Source of the DNA: Parasedimentitalea huanghaiensis
GTDB lineage: Bacteria; Pseudomonadota; Alphaproteobacteria; Rhodobacterales; Rhodobacteraceae
Length of the DNA stretch: 64,000 nucleotides
Direction: 5' to 3'
NCBI RefSeq assembly: GCF_009753675.1
Contig: NZ_WQLV01000017.1
Location: forward strand, 36,872 to 100,871
The position numbers and the translations under genes were made by a program. The notes under the pieces are model-generated. The model worked only from the letters and a program-made list of their open reading frames with translations, searched no databases and was not told the origin of the DNA. Within the stretch, counting starts at the first letter, position 1, and each line of letters opens with the position of its first letter. This document shows, piece by piece, positions 27,201 through 35,066 of this stretch.

Positions 27201-28061
27201 TCAGTACAGCTTCATTCCAAGCAGGACGACCTCTGAATAAAGATGGTCGATGTCTTCTGGTGGCATGCGGTTTGGGGTGTAGAACCGCGGTACTGCAAAC
27301 TCCTCGGTCATATCAGGGGTTACATCGGCAGGCAGTAAGCGGCGGTCAACCGATAGAATCGCGCGATCCTGCGGTAGCAGGCTGTCGGCGATGGCACGGA
27401 CGTGGCGGGCAAAGAGCGTGCGGTTGCCGAGGTACATGACCTCATACGTGACGTAGTCGTCATGTTTCTGCTTGATCGACAAAATGATGACACAGGGCCC
27501 GTCAGGGGTTTCTACGATGAGTGGGGTTAGGTCTAGTCCCTCGTGGTCGCGCAGCACGCGCAGGTCTTTGGCGTCGAGGGTTTCAGCGCGTGCAAGCGGG
27601 TCGCCGTGGACAGGGAGAGGCGGAGCTGTCACTGCGCGCGGATGCCAGATCAGGCGGGTGGTATCCAATTCCACCAGACCGGCGCTTTTGACGGCGTGAA
27701 CAGCACCGGGGGAACTGGTGAAGTCGGTCACCGTAATGTCAGTGCGGGCGGTGGCCAGATCGATCATGCGGCGGCCAATGCCGGTGCCCCGGTATGGCTT
27801 TAGCAGGTACCACGAGGTCATATTGGCGGTAACACGTAGGCCGTGATCGGTCGGGCGCTGGGCGGTGATCAGGCCCAGAACACCGACCAGTTTTCCATTG
27901 TCCCGTACAGTGACGGCATAGGGATCACCGGGGCGCCCCCAGCGACCATCCAATATCGCCCGCCAGCCATCCATCGACCATTTTGCGCGTGGAAACACCT
28001 GTTGCATGAATTGCGCGATCTCTTCGCGGTCTTCCGGTTTGCCATAGGTGATATCGATCAT
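27201..28061 (-). CDS. GNAT-family acetyltransferase with C-terminal extension
   Basis: 286 residues. The N-terminal half is a GNAT domain: YGKPEDREEIAQFMQQVFPR, GKLVGVLGLITA and the acetyl-CoA loop YRGTGIGRRMIDLA at about residues 94-107. The C-terminal ~140 residues are not recognisable to me; they may be a second, degenerate GNAT domain. It is 9 bp downstream of a polysaccharide-deacetylase gene, so the two form an operon. The pairing of deacetylase and acetyltransferase suggests work on an amino sugar or cell-surface glycan, which is inference. Confidence 0.78.
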   Translation of the reverse strand: MIDITYGKPEDREEIAQFMQQVFPRAKWSMDGWRAILDGRWGRPGDPYAVTVRDNGKLVGVLGLITAQRPTDHGLRVTANMTSWYLLKPYRGTGIGRRMIDLATARTDITVTDFTSSPGAVHAVKSAGLVELDTTRLIWHPRAVTAPPLPVHGDPLARAETLDAKDLRVLRDHEGLDLTPLIVETPDGPCVIILSIKQKHDDYVTYEVMYLGNRTLFARHVRAIADSLLPQDRAILSVDRRLLPADVTPDMTEEFAVPRFYTPNRMPPEDIDHLYSEVVLLGMKLY

Positions 28062-28070
28062 GGGGCGGGC

Positions 28071-28835
28071 CTATTTTTGGTCAAGAAACGAAGACAGTCG
28101 AATCCACTCGCTGGCGCCCTTGTGGGTCAGCCGCTCTAGCAACTGGTCGGTGAAGGACCAAACTGTATCGTCCGTTTGCAGGTGGTGGGTTGAAAGCCCG
28201 GTTGGCTCAGTTTTGTCCACCAGCCCGGTACGACGTTGCACCAGATGTTCGACCACACCTTCAAGGGTGGCCTCTGTGCCGCGGAATTTCGGCCCCTGTT
28301 TCCAGCGGATTGGATCGAAGTGAATGTTCACCTGAGTTACGCCAGCAACGGGCGAGGGAGACTTGCGGGCGTGACAGGTTGAAAGCAGCCGGTAGCCAAG
28401 ATCTGGGAAATGGGCAACGGTTTTGTCAGCGATCCGGTTCCATGGAGCAGCGAAACCGGGCAGTAGGTTGGGGATCTGAGCTTGAACCAGACGTTGCCAC
28501 CCGTCCTTCAGGTCACGCAATTGCAGATCGATATCACGGTGCTCGCCCACTTCGGACGCTCGGGCACCGAAGGGTTCGTTGTTCACATGCGCAAAGCCAT
28601 GTTGCAGTACATAGGTATCAGCTGCATGGCTTAGGCGGTTGGCCAGAGCTGGGCCGACAGATTTTGGCACAACTGCGAGATGAATTGGCACGCTGTGACG
28701 CTGGGCCAGTGCTAAAAGAGTATCCAGAGCAGGAGATGTAGATTCGGCGTCATCATCGCGCCACCAAAACGTCGGAGTGACCCCAGCTGCGTGCCAAATG
28801 CTGAGTTCCCTTTCCAAATCGGACCAAGTAGCCAT
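28071..28835 (-). CDS. Polysaccharide-deacetylase-like (NodB-fold) protein
   Basis: About 254 residues. The TFWWRDDDAES motif near the N-terminus is the Asp-Asp site of carbohydrate esterase 4-like enzymes, HGFAHVNNE supplies the metal His, and LLPGFAAPWNRI is the R/PW active-site strand. It looks like the DUF-type cytosolic NodB-fold proteins of Rhodobacterales, since no signal peptide is visible. I start at ATG 28835 (MATWSDLE) because the longer open frame to 28994 has no family similarity. First gene of a pair with the GNAT protein; located just before the second tRNA-Arg. Confidence 0.8.
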   Translation of the reverse strand: MATWSDLERELSIWHAAGVTPTFWWRDDDAESTSPALDTLLALAQRHSVPIHLAVVPKSVGPALANRLSHAADTYVLQHGFAHVNNEPFGARASEVGEHRDIDLQLRDLKDGWQRLVQAQIPNLLPGFAAPWNRIADKTVAHFPDLGYRLLSTCHARKSPSPVAGVTQVNIHFDPIRWKQGPKFRGTEATLEGVVEHLVQRRTGLVDKTEPTGLSTHHLQTDDTVWSFTDQLLERLTHKGASEWIRLSSFLDQK

Positions 28836-29019
28836 AGCTGGATTGCATTCCTTATCAACTGCATGGAGACAACCAATCGCGGAGGTCTGCGTTGTTGTGC
28901 CTGACACTTTAAGAGGAGTGCAGCAAGCCCCGCTACGCAACCGGGTTGGCCCCGAGATGATTTTGACAAAATTTTGGGGTTGCGCCTGTCTCATGCTGCC
29001 ACTAAACCCCGCAAACAGT

Positions 29020-29096
29020 GGACCGATAGCTCAGCTGGATAGAGTACCTGACTACGAATCAGGGGGTCGGGGGTTCGAATCCTCCTCGGTCCGCCA
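29020..29096 (+). tRNA. tRNA-Arg(ACG), copy 2
   Basis: Base-for-base identical to the tRNA at 25751-25827, anticodon ACG, CCA encoded. Identity extends 3 bp upstream (AGT) and 6 bp downstream (CTTCCC), giving an 86-bp direct repeat. A T-rich stretch (CCCTTTTT) follows and may terminate transcription. Confidence 0.97.
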
Positions 29097-29169
29097 CTTC
29101 CCCCTTTTTGTTGATTTCACCATTTTGAGTGTTTTCGCTTTGTTGGCCCTGCGGTCTAGCCTTGGGCTA

Positions 29170-30081
29170 TCAATTGTTCCGCGCGTCGGTGTTTGCGGTC
29201 TGGGCATCTGCGCCTGAAGTGATGACGTTTTGAAAGGCATCAAACAGGGCGTCGGACAGTCGGCGTCGTGGATTGTTGTTGCGATCCAGCATGATCAGTT
29301 TACGTGCGAGATCCTGAGAGCCAAAATCGCGGACGGTCAGATCGGGTCGGTCCTTTGGTGCACACATTTGCTGGGGTACAACTGAAATCCCAATACCGTG
29401 TCGGACCAGCGATTCCACCGCTTCCAGTGCGCTGACCTCCATGGCTGATTCCACATGGATCTTGCGGTCGAGAATATGACGTTCGATCTGCTGGCCAGCC
29501 CAGGTCTGGCGATTAAACCAGATGAACTGGTAATTGGCGAAGAGCTCTTTTTCGGTCATGTCTTGCGCTGATTTTGGGGCCAGCAACTGCAATGGTTCCG
29601 TGCAGATGACCTGAGCCCTTAGATTGGCCAGAGGGCGATCGGGTTCTGTGACCACAGCCATATCCAAATCACGGTTGCGCACTTGTTGGGCCAGATCAGC
29701 CGAAAGCCCGGTTTTGATCTTGATATGCAATTTGGGGTGGGCGGCGCGCAGGCTGGCAATTGCGGGGGGAACCAGGTTCACCAGAGTTGAAGGAACAACC
29801 CCCATCGTGATTGACCCGATGAGCGTTTCTTCATGAGTTAGCGATTTGATATCATCCACTATTTCGAAAATCTTCTGCGCGTGTTCAACCAATGCAATGC
29901 CACGATCTGTCAGGACAGGCGGACGTTTTTTGCGATCAACCAGAGTGATTTGCAGCTCATCTTCCAGTGTCTTGATATGCACGCTGACGGCCGAATGGCT
30001 CAGGCCCATTGCTTCGCCAGCCGCCACAAAGGTTGGGTATTGAGATACGGCGACAACTGTCCTCAAAAAACGGAGGTTCAT
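29170..30081 (-). CDS. LysR-family transcriptional regulator
   Basis: 303 residues: an N-terminal winged HTH (MNLRFLRTVVAVSQYPTFVAAGEAMGLSHSAVSVHIKTLEDELQ, residues 1-44) and a C-terminal periplasmic-binding-protein-like effector domain. It is divergent from the CoA-transferase/acyl-CoA-dehydrogenase operon with a 135-bp shared gap, the classical position for a LysR activator of that operon. The effector is probably the pathway substrate or a CoA thioester. LysR genes also accompany the known 3-sulfinopropionate act/acd genes, as far as I recall. Confidence 0.9.
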   Translation of the reverse strand: MNLRFLRTVVAVSQYPTFVAAGEAMGLSHSAVSVHIKTLEDELQITLVDRKKRPPVLTDRGIALVEHAQKIFEIVDDIKSLTHEETLIGSITMGVVPSTLVNLVPPAIASLRAAHPKLHIKIKTGLSADLAQQVRNRDLDMAVVTEPDRPLANLRAQVICTEPLQLLAPKSAQDMTEKELFANYQFIWFNRQTWAGQQIERHILDRKIHVESAMEVSALEAVESLVRHGIGISVVPQQMCAPKDRPDLTVRDFGSQDLARKLIMLDRNNNPRRRLSDALFDAFQNVITSGADAQTANTDARNN

Positions 30082-30216
30082 GGCGAGTCCTTTGTTACTA
30101 TTTCGAACACTATAATCGCTAATTTATCGCTTTTCTACATGTTTTCTCGTCGATATCGTTGACCCAAGTTGAAGTGTGTCCAGAAAATGGGCCGCAAAAT
30201 TTAGACGAGGCGCAGC

Positions 30217-31443
30217 GTGGGAAGCAGGGTTCAATCAATCGAAAAACCTACAGGACCGCTGGCCGGGTTGCGAATTCTGGACCTTAGCCGCATCTTGGCT
30301 GGTCCATACTGCACCCAGCTATTGGGTGATATGGGGGCTGATGTCATCAAGGTCGAACGCCCTGGTGCCGGTGACGATACCCGCAGCTGGGGGCCGCCTT
30401 ATGTAACGGATGTCGACGGTGTGGCTAGCAGCGAAAGTGCTTATTATCTGTCGGCCAATCGCAACAAGCGGTCGATTGCAGTGGATATTGCCACAGCTGA
30501 AGGCTTGGCCATCGTGAAAGAGCTGCTTGGTACCTGTGATGTGCTGGTTGAAAACTTCAAGGTTGGCGGATTGGCGCGTTATGGGCTGTCTTACGATGAC
30601 TTGCGGGCCGAGTACCCGGGGCTGGTTTATTGTTCGATCACGGGGTTTGGGCAAACAGGCCCTAACGCGCATCGCGCCGGATATGATCTGCTGGCCCAGG
30701 GGTTTGGTGGTATCATGAGCCTGACAGGTGTTCCCGAGGGCGAACCGATGAAAGTTGGCGTTGGGATCTGTGATGTGATGACCGGTATGTATGCAGCGAC
30801 ATCTATCCTGGCAGCGTTGCGGCACCGCGATGCAACCGGAGAAGGCCAGCAGATTGATCTGGCGCTGGTGGATGTGCAGACCTCTTGGCTGGTCAATGAG
30901 GGCACCAATTATCTGTTGTCAGGGGAGCTGCCGCAGCGACGCGGCAATCAACACCCGAATATTGTTCCCTATCAGGTGTTCGAGGTCAGTGATGGCCATG
31001 TCATTGTGGCGGTGGGCAATGATGGGCAATTTGTCCGGTTCTGTACCATTCTGGGCTGTCCGGATCTGGCTGCGGACCCGGACTATGCAACCAATCCATC
31101 GCGACTGGAAAACCGCGAGGCGCTGATTGCTCTGCTGACACCATTGCTGCGCCAGCAACAGCAAACCCCGTTGTTGACCGCAATGGAGGCGCGTGGCGTG
31201 CCGGGCGGTCCAATCAATCAACTGGATCAGGTGTTTGACAGTGATCAGGTGCGGGCACGGGACATGAAAGTGTCGATGCAGCACCCCAAATCTGGCACCG
31301 GGACCGTCGACTTGATCGGCAGCCCTGCGAAGTTTTCCAAAACGCCTGTGACCTATCGCCGGGCGCCGCCGCTGTGTGGCGCAGACAGTGAAGAAATCTT
31401 GGATGAGATGGCAGAGTTGAGATCTGCCGCTGCCTCCGCTTGA
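30217..31443 (+). CDS. Class III (CaiB/BaiF) CoA-transferase; candidate succinyl-CoA:3-sulfinopropionate CoA-transferase
   Basis: Transfers CoA between carboxylic acids through a glutamyl/aspartyl anhydride; 408 residues. It starts at GTG 30217 behind GACGAGG. LDLSRILAGPYCTQLLGDMGADVIKVERP and the catalytic-Asp segment HRAGYDLLAQGFGG are hallmark blocks. Class III transferases serve carnitine, oxalate, succinate/itaconate and, in Variovorax TBEA6, 3-sulfinopropionate (ActTBEA6). The last substrate is suggested here by the neighbouring desulfinase-like protein and sulfate exporter, but sequence alone does not decide it. The end overlaps or abuts the next cistron. Confidence 0.9.
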   Translation: MGSRVQSIEKPTGPLAGLRILDLSRILAGPYCTQLLGDMGADVIKVERPGAGDDTRSWGPPYVTDVDGVASSESAYYLSANRNKRSIAVDIATAEGLAIVKELLGTCDVLVENFKVGGLARYGLSYDDLRAEYPGLVYCSITGFGQTGPNAHRAGYDLLAQGFGGIMSLTGVPEGEPMKVGVGICDVMTGMYAATSILAALRHRDATGEGQQIDLALVDVQTSWLVNEGTNYLLSGELPQRRGNQHPNIVPYQVFEVSDGHVIVAVGNDGQFVRFCTILGCPDLAADPDYATNPSRLENREALIALLTPLLRQQQQTPLLTAMEARGVPGGPINQLDQVFDSDQVRARDMKVSMQHPKSGTGTVDLIGSPAKFSKTPVTYRRAPPLCGADSEEILDEMAELRSAAASA

Positions 31444-31469
31444 GCCGTAACGAATTGAGGAAGCCTATC

Positions 31470-32651
31470 GTGTTTGACTTAACCGACGACCAAAAAGCGC
31501 TGCAACAAGCAGCCAAAGCCCTGTCTGACGGCCATGTTCGGGACCGAGCCGCTGATGTTGACAGCAGTGAAGACTATCCTTGGGATACCGTTGTAAAGCT
31601 GACCGAGGCCGGTTTCATGGGAATGACGATCCCCACTGAGTTTGGTGGTCGGGGATTGAGCTACTTTGATGCCGTGCTGGTGATTGAGCAGATGGCCCGC
31701 AATTGCGGTGTCACCGCGCGGATTGTGGTTGAGGCCAACATGGGCGGTGTCGGTGCGATCATGGGCTATGGCTCGGACGCACAAAAGAAACTGGCCGCAT
31801 CTTATGTGCTGGCAGGTGACAAGCCGGCGATTTGCATTACCGAACCAGGCGCGGGTAGTGCTGCGACGGAAATGACGACCACCGCAGTGAAAACGGATGG
31901 TGGTTATGTTCTGAATGGTAAGAAGCATTGGATCACCGGGGGCGGGGTCTCCAAGTTGCATCTGGTGTTTGCTCGGGTCATCGACGATGGCAAAGATCTG
32001 GGGATTGGCGGTTTTATCGCGCTTCGTGATGACACCGAGGGCCTGAAAGTTGGCGCCCGTGAATATGCGATGGGGCTGCGAGGCATCCCGGAGACCGAGA
32101 TCCTGTTTGAGGACATGTTTGTCCCGGACGCGCATGTGATCCAACTGCCGCAGGGGTTTAAGCGCGGGTTTGCAGCCCTGATGAGCGCCTATAATGGCCA
32201 GCGTGTTGGTGCCGCAACCGTGGCGCATGGGATTGCGCAGGGCGCCTTTGAACGAGCAGTGGAGTTTGCCAAGGATCGCGAGCAGTTTGGTCGCCCAATT
32301 GCAGAGTTCCAGGGGCTTCAATGGATGATTGCCGATATGGAAATTGGTCTGAGTGCAGCCCAGGCCCTGATTTACAAAGCAGCCAAGAGCGGCGGGACAG
32401 GCTATCCCGACAAGAATGCGGCTGCGCAGGCAAAGGTGTTTGCAGCTGAAAATGCTGTCACGGTGACCAATACCGCGCTGCAGATTTTTGGCGCGCGTGG
32501 GTATGGCCGCAGTCTGCCAATGGAGCGCATGGCGCGTGATGCACGAATGTTCACCATCGGTGGCGGCACCGCGCAGATGCTGCGTAATCAGGTCGCAAGT
32601 GCAGTGCTGGACATGAAACTACCGCAGACCCGCAACGGATATCGCGGCTGA
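31470..32651 (+). CDS. Acyl-CoA dehydrogenase-fold protein; candidate 3-sulfinopropionyl-CoA desulfinase
   Basis: 393 residues with a full acyl-CoA dehydrogenase fold: CITEPGAGSAATEM and KKHWITGGG flavin/substrate strands, REQFGRPIAEFQ, and FTIGGGTAQMLRNQVA at the C-terminus. The start is GTG 31470 behind GAGGAAG. The usual catalytic Glu is absent: the C-terminal position reads GGGT instead of YEGT, and the isovaleryl-type position reads NGQR (Gln244). Arg84 is present. As I recall, the 3SP-CoA desulfinase AcdDPN7 lacks the Glu and uses Arg84 with Gln246. So desulfination to propionyl-CoA and sulfite is the favoured reading; ordinary dehydrogenation is doubtful. Confidence 0.88.
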   Translation: MFDLTDDQKALQQAAKALSDGHVRDRAADVDSSEDYPWDTVVKLTEAGFMGMTIPTEFGGRGLSYFDAVLVIEQMARNCGVTARIVVEANMGGVGAIMGYGSDAQKKLAASYVLAGDKPAICITEPGAGSAATEMTTTAVKTDGGYVLNGKKHWITGGGVSKLHLVFARVIDDGKDLGIGGFIALRDDTEGLKVGAREYAMGLRGIPETEILFEDMFVPDAHVIQLPQGFKRGFAALMSAYNGQRVGAATVAHGIAQGAFERAVEFAKDREQFGRPIAEFQGLQWMIADMEIGLSAAQALIYKAAKSGGTGYPDKNAAAQAKVFAAENAVTVTNTALQIFGARGYGRSLPMERMARDARMFTIGGGTAQMLRNQVASAVLDMKLPQTRNGYRG

Positions 32652-32676
32652 GCCTACCCAAAGTTTGGAGAATAAG

Positions 32677-34005
32677 ATGATTTTGCACGATGGCTTTGGT
32701 GCGCCTGTTTCACATCATAATCAGGCTGCGGTAGATGCATTTACACAGGCCGCGGTGCGTCTGTTAGAATATGCGCCCGCCCCAGGCACGATGATCAAGG
32801 CGGTTCTGAAAACGGACCCCGATTTCATTATGGCCCGGTGTTTTCTGGCGGGTATGTATCTGATCTCCAGCGATAAACGAAAACAGGCTCATTTGCGGGC
32901 TGAATACGATGTTCTGGTTGGATTGGCGAACAAGGCCAATGCGCGTGAATTGGGGCATATTCAGGCGATGACCCTGTGGCTGAGCGGTGATTTCTATGCT
33001 GCGTCACAGGCCTATGCGGATATCCTCTTGCACTGTCCGCGCGATTTGTGTGCGCTGCAGTTTGGTCATCAGGTCGATTTCCTTCTGGGACAGGCCAGTT
33101 CGTGTCGGGACCGGCCAACACGGGTGATGGCGCAATGGAGTGAGGCGGATCCTGAGTATTCCTTTGTGCTTGGTATGTCGGCCTTTGGTCTGGAGGAATG
33201 CGGACACTATCCGCAGGCCGAGGCCGCGGCAATAAAGGCCGTATCTCTGAATCCAGCTGATACCTGGAGTGTGCATGCACTGGCGCATTGCTATGAAATG
33301 CAGGGCAAGGTCGACGAAGGGCTTGGCTTTATGGAGCGTTGTGAGGCGCATTGGGGCGGTGACAGTTACATGTCGATCCACAATCGCTGGCACCAGCAGT
33401 TGTACTGGTTGGAGCAGTGTGAATTTGATCGCGCACTGGCGGCTCATGATGAATATATGCTGGTCACCGACCGTTCCGAACTGATGGATGTGCATGATTC
33501 AGCCGCGTTGCTATGGCGGTTGAACATGGATGGCGTCGATACGGGGGATCGCTGGGGCATTGTTGCGGATCAGTATGCCAAGGTCCTAGATCAAGCCTAT
33601 ATGCCGTTCACAGATCTACATGCGATGATGGCCTTTACTGCCGCCGGTCGGGATGCCGAGGCCAAGGCGCTAATTGCGGCGCTGGAGGCCAATCAAGAGG
33701 GTAGCGGCACCAGTTCAATTGTTATCCGCACCGCTGGTTTGCCGATTGTCAGAGGACTGCAGGCCTTTGGGCGTGGTGACTATGAAAAGGCAAAAGGTTT
33801 GCTGTCGGGTGCGCGTCATTCGGCGCATCTGTTTGGCGGATCCATTGCACAACGCGATGTCATCAATCTGACCCTGATCGAGGCTGCCTCGCGCAGTGGT
33901 GACAGGGCAATGGTTGAAGGGCTTATTGCGGAACGCAGTGTGTTGAAACACGAAACCCCCCTCACAGATTTTTTCCGCAATCGCGCTGCTGCCGCTGCTG
34001 CGTAA
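32677..34005 (+). CDS. TPR-containing protein, TTC38-like family
   Basis: 442 residues of mostly alpha-helical repeats. I start at ATG 32677 behind GGAG; a TTG at 32665 is less likely. Tetratricopeptide-like helices are visible (FVLGMSAFGLEECGHYPQAEAAAIKAVSLNPADTWSVHALAHCYEMQGKVDEGL, about residues 165-220). The VHALAHCYEM...W.....WH..L..LE segment is typical of the TTC38 family found in bacteria and animals. It has no known enzymatic function and no signal peptide. It is co-transcribed with the CoA-transferase and acyl-CoA-dehydrogenase-like genes, so it may scaffold or regulate that pathway. Confidence 0.82.
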   Translation: MILHDGFGAPVSHHNQAAVDAFTQAAVRLLEYAPAPGTMIKAVLKTDPDFIMARCFLAGMYLISSDKRKQAHLRAEYDVLVGLANKANARELGHIQAMTLWLSGDFYAASQAYADILLHCPRDLCALQFGHQVDFLLGQASSCRDRPTRVMAQWSEADPEYSFVLGMSAFGLEECGHYPQAEAAAIKAVSLNPADTWSVHALAHCYEMQGKVDEGLGFMERCEAHWGGDSYMSIHNRWHQQLYWLEQCEFDRALAAHDEYMLVTDRSELMDVHDSAALLWRLNMDGVDTGDRWGIVADQYAKVLDQAYMPFTDLHAMMAFTAAGRDAEAKALIAALEANQEGSGTSSIVIRTAGLPIVRGLQAFGRGDYEKAKGLLSGARHSAHLFGGSIAQRDVINLTLIEAASRSGDRAMVEGLIAERSVLKHETPLTDFFRNRAAAAAA

Positions 34006-34029
34006 TCCCAACTGGGCGAAGGAAATCGG

Positions 34030-35034
34030 ATGTTATCTAATCTGCAGTCGCGGATCCAAGAGGCGATCCCGGGGGTCGTGCTGAGTTCAACCGCGGCTAT
34101 GGCGGCCATGTTTCTTGCTACGCAATATACCGCTCCAGTGATGCTGTTTGCACTGCTTCTGGGCATGGCGTTCAATTTTGTCGACCGTGACGGCAAATTC
34201 ACCGCAGGTATCAATTTCATGTCCCGCACAGTGCTGCGGGTCGGGGTGGCGCTGTTGGGCGCGAGGATCACCTTTGCCCAGATATTCGAGCTTGGGCCAT
34301 ATGCGGTGCTGATTGTATTGGTCAGTTTGGTCAGCACTATTGGCATGGGTATTCTGACGGCCCGGCTTATCGGTCGCACCCTATCCTTTGGCGTTCTGAC
34401 TGGTGGCGCGGTGGGCATCTGTGGGGCTTCAGCCGCCTTGGCTCTGACCTCGGTATTGCCGAAAGGCGAGGGCGGCATTGTCGAGCGGGATACTGTTTTT
34501 ACGGTGGTGGCGGTGACGGTGTTTAGCACCGTTGCCATGATAACCTATCCCATGTTCACCCAGCTCGCTGGTATGTCCGATCAGGTCGCAGGCATCTTTT
34601 TGGGGGCAACGATCCATGACGTGGCTCAGGTGGTGGGCGCTGGCTATACGGTGTCAGAGAGGACAGGCGACATTGCAACGGTGATCAAACTGCTGCGGGT
34701 TGCGATGTTGGTGCCGGTGATCGGTCTTGTCGTGCTGTTTGGCCTGCGCGCATGCAAAGGTGCGCCGCGTGGATCGGTCCCTGTGCCCTGGTTCCTGTTT
34801 GGCTTTGTCGCGCTGGCGACCCTGAATTCGTTGGGTGTCATTCCGGTCGCTACAGCCTTGGTGCTTTCGGATGCTTCTAAATGGGCTTTGGTTGGTGCGA
34901 TTGCGGCCCTGGGGATGAAAACCCTGCTGGGTGAGATCGTCACCGTTGGACCGCGCGCACTGGCCATCGTCTTGATCGAAACGCTGTGGATCGCCGGTTT
35001 TGTCTGGCTGCTTACCCGCGCTTTACCACTTTGA
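34030..35034 (+). CDS. YeiH/PSE-family putative sulfate (sulfite) exporter
   Basis: An inner-membrane transporter of 334 residues with about ten hydrophobic segments. Family blocks are GVALLGARITFAQIFELG, the GGAVGICGASAALAL loop and GATIHDVAQVVGAGYTVS. The family (COG2855, SuyZ and relatives) was named putative sulfate exporters because its genes lie in sulfonate-desulfonation operons of Paracoccus and relatives. Its presence behind a desulfinase-like gene therefore fits the export of released sulfite or sulfate. Many family members elsewhere have no such context, so the substrate is inference. Confidence 0.85.
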   Translation: MLSNLQSRIQEAIPGVVLSSTAAMAAMFLATQYTAPVMLFALLLGMAFNFVDRDGKFTAGINFMSRTVLRVGVALLGARITFAQIFELGPYAVLIVLVSLVSTIGMGILTARLIGRTLSFGVLTGGAVGICGASAALALTSVLPKGEGGIVERDTVFTVVAVTVFSTVAMITYPMFTQLAGMSDQVAGIFLGATIHDVAQVVGAGYTVSERTGDIATVIKLLRVAMLVPVIGLVVLFGLRACKGAPRGSVPVPWFLFGFVALATLNSLGVIPVATALVLSDASKWALVGAIAALGMKTLLGEIVTVGPRALAIVLIETLWIAGFVWLLTRALPL

Positions 35035-35066
35035 ATTTGCAACGTCCTGATATCCGGAGACCAATC

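Noticed and set aside
25751..29096. The segment between the two tRNA-Arg genes as an integrated genomic island
   Set aside because: No integrase, and its genes (rpiB, GNAT, deacetylase) look native; only whole-tRNA duplication is seen, not a partial att repeat.
31479..32321. 280-codon minus-strand frame opposite the acyl-CoA-dehydrogenase-like gene
   Set aside because: Antisense shadow; no recognisable motif.
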